The notes beneath the pieces are model-generated. The model saw only the letters and a list, made by a program, of their open reading frames with translations, had not been told where the DNA came from and ran no database searches. Made by a program: the position numbers and the translations under genes. Positions 63,245-64,000 of a stretch of 64,000 nucleotides of DNA are shown in pieces. The stretch comes from Pseudomonas atagonensis (GTDB lineage Bacteria > Pseudomonadota > Gammaproteobacteria > Pseudomonadales > Pseudomonadaceae). Each line of letters begins with the position of its first letter. Within the stretch, counting starts at the first letter, position 1. Where the stretch lies: contig NZ_VXCA01000013.1 in assembly GCF_011369485.1 (NCBI RefSeq), positions 158,783 to 222,782 on the forward strand, read 5' to 3'.

Positions 63245-63457
63245 ATGCCAGCTCTCTACGTGATGATCCCGGCCGCACTGTTGATCGTGGCCATCGCCGT
63301 GTACATCTTCTTCTGGGCGGTGGACAGCGGTCAGTACGACGACCTCGACGGCCCGGCTCACAGCATTCTGTTCGACGATCAGGATCCGAACCACACAGCA
63401 GCGGTGGACGAGGCCAACGCCGGCAAACCGGACGACAAGGCGCCGCCCCATGCTTGA
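63245..63457 (+). CDS. ccoS: cbb3 oxidase assembly protein CcoS
   Basis: A 70-residue single-helix protein (YVMIPAALLIVAIAVYIFFWAVDSGQYDDLDGPAHSIL); the WAVDSGQYDDLDGP segment is the family signature. It is required for cofactor insertion into cbb3 oxidase. The ATG has GGAG five bases upstream. It overlaps the next gene by eight bases. Confidence 0.92.
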   Translation: MPALYVMIPAALLIVAIAVYIFFWAVDSGQYDDLDGPAHSILFDDQDPNHTAAVDEANAGKPDDKAPPHA

Positions 63458-64000
63458 ATTGGCGCCACTGCTGGTGTCGGCGCTGATTCTGGGTTTGCTC
63501 GGCGGCGGCCATTGCCTGGGAATGTGCGGCGGTTTGATGGGCGCGCTGACGCTGGCGATCCCCAAGGAGCAGCGCAGCCGACGCTTTCGTTTGCTGCTGG
63601 CGTACAACCTGGGGCGAATCCTCAGTTACGCCACCGCCGGATTGCTGATCGGCCTTGCGGGCTGGGCGGTGGCCAACAGCCCTGCCGCGCTGTTCATGCG
63701 CGTGCTGGCCGGGTTGCTGCTGATCGCCATGGGTTTGTATCTGGCCGGTTGGTGGAGCGGTCTGACCCGCATTGAAAGCCTCGGCCGTGGTTTGTGGCGC
63801 TACATCCAACCGGTGGCCAATCGCTTGCTGCCAGTGTCGAGCCTGCCCCGCGCCTTGCTGCTCGGCGCCCTGTGGGGATGGCTGCCGTGCGGACTGGTTT
63901 ATAGCACGCTGCTGTGGTCGGCGAGTCAGGGCAATGCGCTGGACAGTGCGCTGCTGATGCTCGCTTTCGGCCTGGGCACATGGCCGGTGCTGCTCGCCAC
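63450..64000 (+). CDS. TauE/SafE (UreH-like) family membrane protein, truncated at the window end
   Basis: The first 183 residues of a polytopic membrane protein that runs off the right edge. It has GGGHCLGMCGG in the first helix pair and GWLPCGLVYS later, the paired His/Cys motifs of the UreH-like branch of the TauE/SafE superfamily, often found after ccoS and thought to act in copper or heme-copper oxidase biogenesis. The start overlaps the end of ccoS (ATGCTTGA), so it belongs to the same operon. Confidence 0.88.
   Translation, partial: MLELAPLLVSALILGLLGGGHCLGMCGGLMGALTLAIPKEQRSRRFRLLLAYNLGRILSYATAGLLIGLAGWAVANSPAALFMRVLAGLLLIAMGLYLAGWWSGLTRIESLGRGLWRYIQPVANRLLPVSSLPRALLLGALWGWLPCGLVYSTLLWSASQGNALDSALLMLAFGLGTWPVLLA

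Noticed and set aside
63450..64000. Assignment of the last gene as a sulfite exporter
   Set aside because: The TauE/SafE name is a superfamily label; the HCLGMCGG and LPCGLVYS motifs and the ccoS overlap point to the UreH-like branch linked to oxidase biogenesis, so no sulfite transport is claimed.

Overview
The window is chromosomal DNA of a fluorescent Pseudomonas, most likely the P. fluorescens / P. koreensis (Pf0-1-like) lineage. Evidence for this: pyoverdine-type NRPS genes, PvdS-type iron-starvation promoters, the aer / duplicated ccoNOQP / ccoGHIS block typical of pseudomonads, a DUF6124-type gene, REP-type GTGGGAGC repeats, and high GC with long antisense open frames. No tRNA, rRNA, insertion sequence or CRISPR array was seen.

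Region 1 (1-36000) is a siderophore locus, best read as the peptide half of a pyoverdine cluster. On the minus strand a three-module NRPS (21411-33821), a second NRPS with three full modules plus a split fourth (7864-21411), and an interface-A-T protein (4637-7867) form a translationally coupled operon. A FpvA-like TonB-dependent receptor (1813-4302) follows with its own upstream region. A terminating NRPS module with thioesterase runs in from the left on the plus strand (2-1645). Reading the A-domain pockets by eye gives: D-Lys-like, D-hydroxyornithine-like, Ala-like, Gly, D-Thr, an unassigned small residue, beta-hydroxy-Asp, then at least one residue outside the window. The beta-OH-Asp step has a recognisable architecture: an aspartyl beta-hydroxylase domain is fused to the C-terminus of one NRPS, and the next protein opens with a degenerate 'interface' condensation domain ahead of an Asp-type A domain. 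Upstream, a type II thioesterase and an unusual SCP2-JmjC/cupin fusion are divergent, and each has a TAAAT-N16-CGT-type promoter, which places both in the PvdS regulon.

Region 2 (36000-49670) is accessory. It holds an MFS transporter, a class I terpene synthase preceded by a perfect 20-bp lux-box palindrome, a glucose-dehydrogenase-like SDR overlapping a GH15 hydrolase, two unrecognised small proteins, a divergent GlxA-type regulator / isonitrile hydratase pair, a CPBP protease, the aerotaxis receptor Aer, an EF-hand protein, a DUF6124 protein, dense intergenic repeats and an alpha/beta hydrolase.

Region 3 (49765-64000) is microaerobic respiration. Two complete ccoNOQP operons encode cbb3 oxidases in tandem. 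A secreted metallophosphoesterase and a small hypothetical gene lie between them and the assembly operon ccoGHIS, which is followed by a truncated TauE/SafE (UreH-like) membrane protein. ANR/FNR-like boxes precede the second cco operon and ccoG, but none was found before the first cco operon.

All calls come from reading sequence and translations. A-domain specificities and regulatory sites were read by eye, without alignment software.
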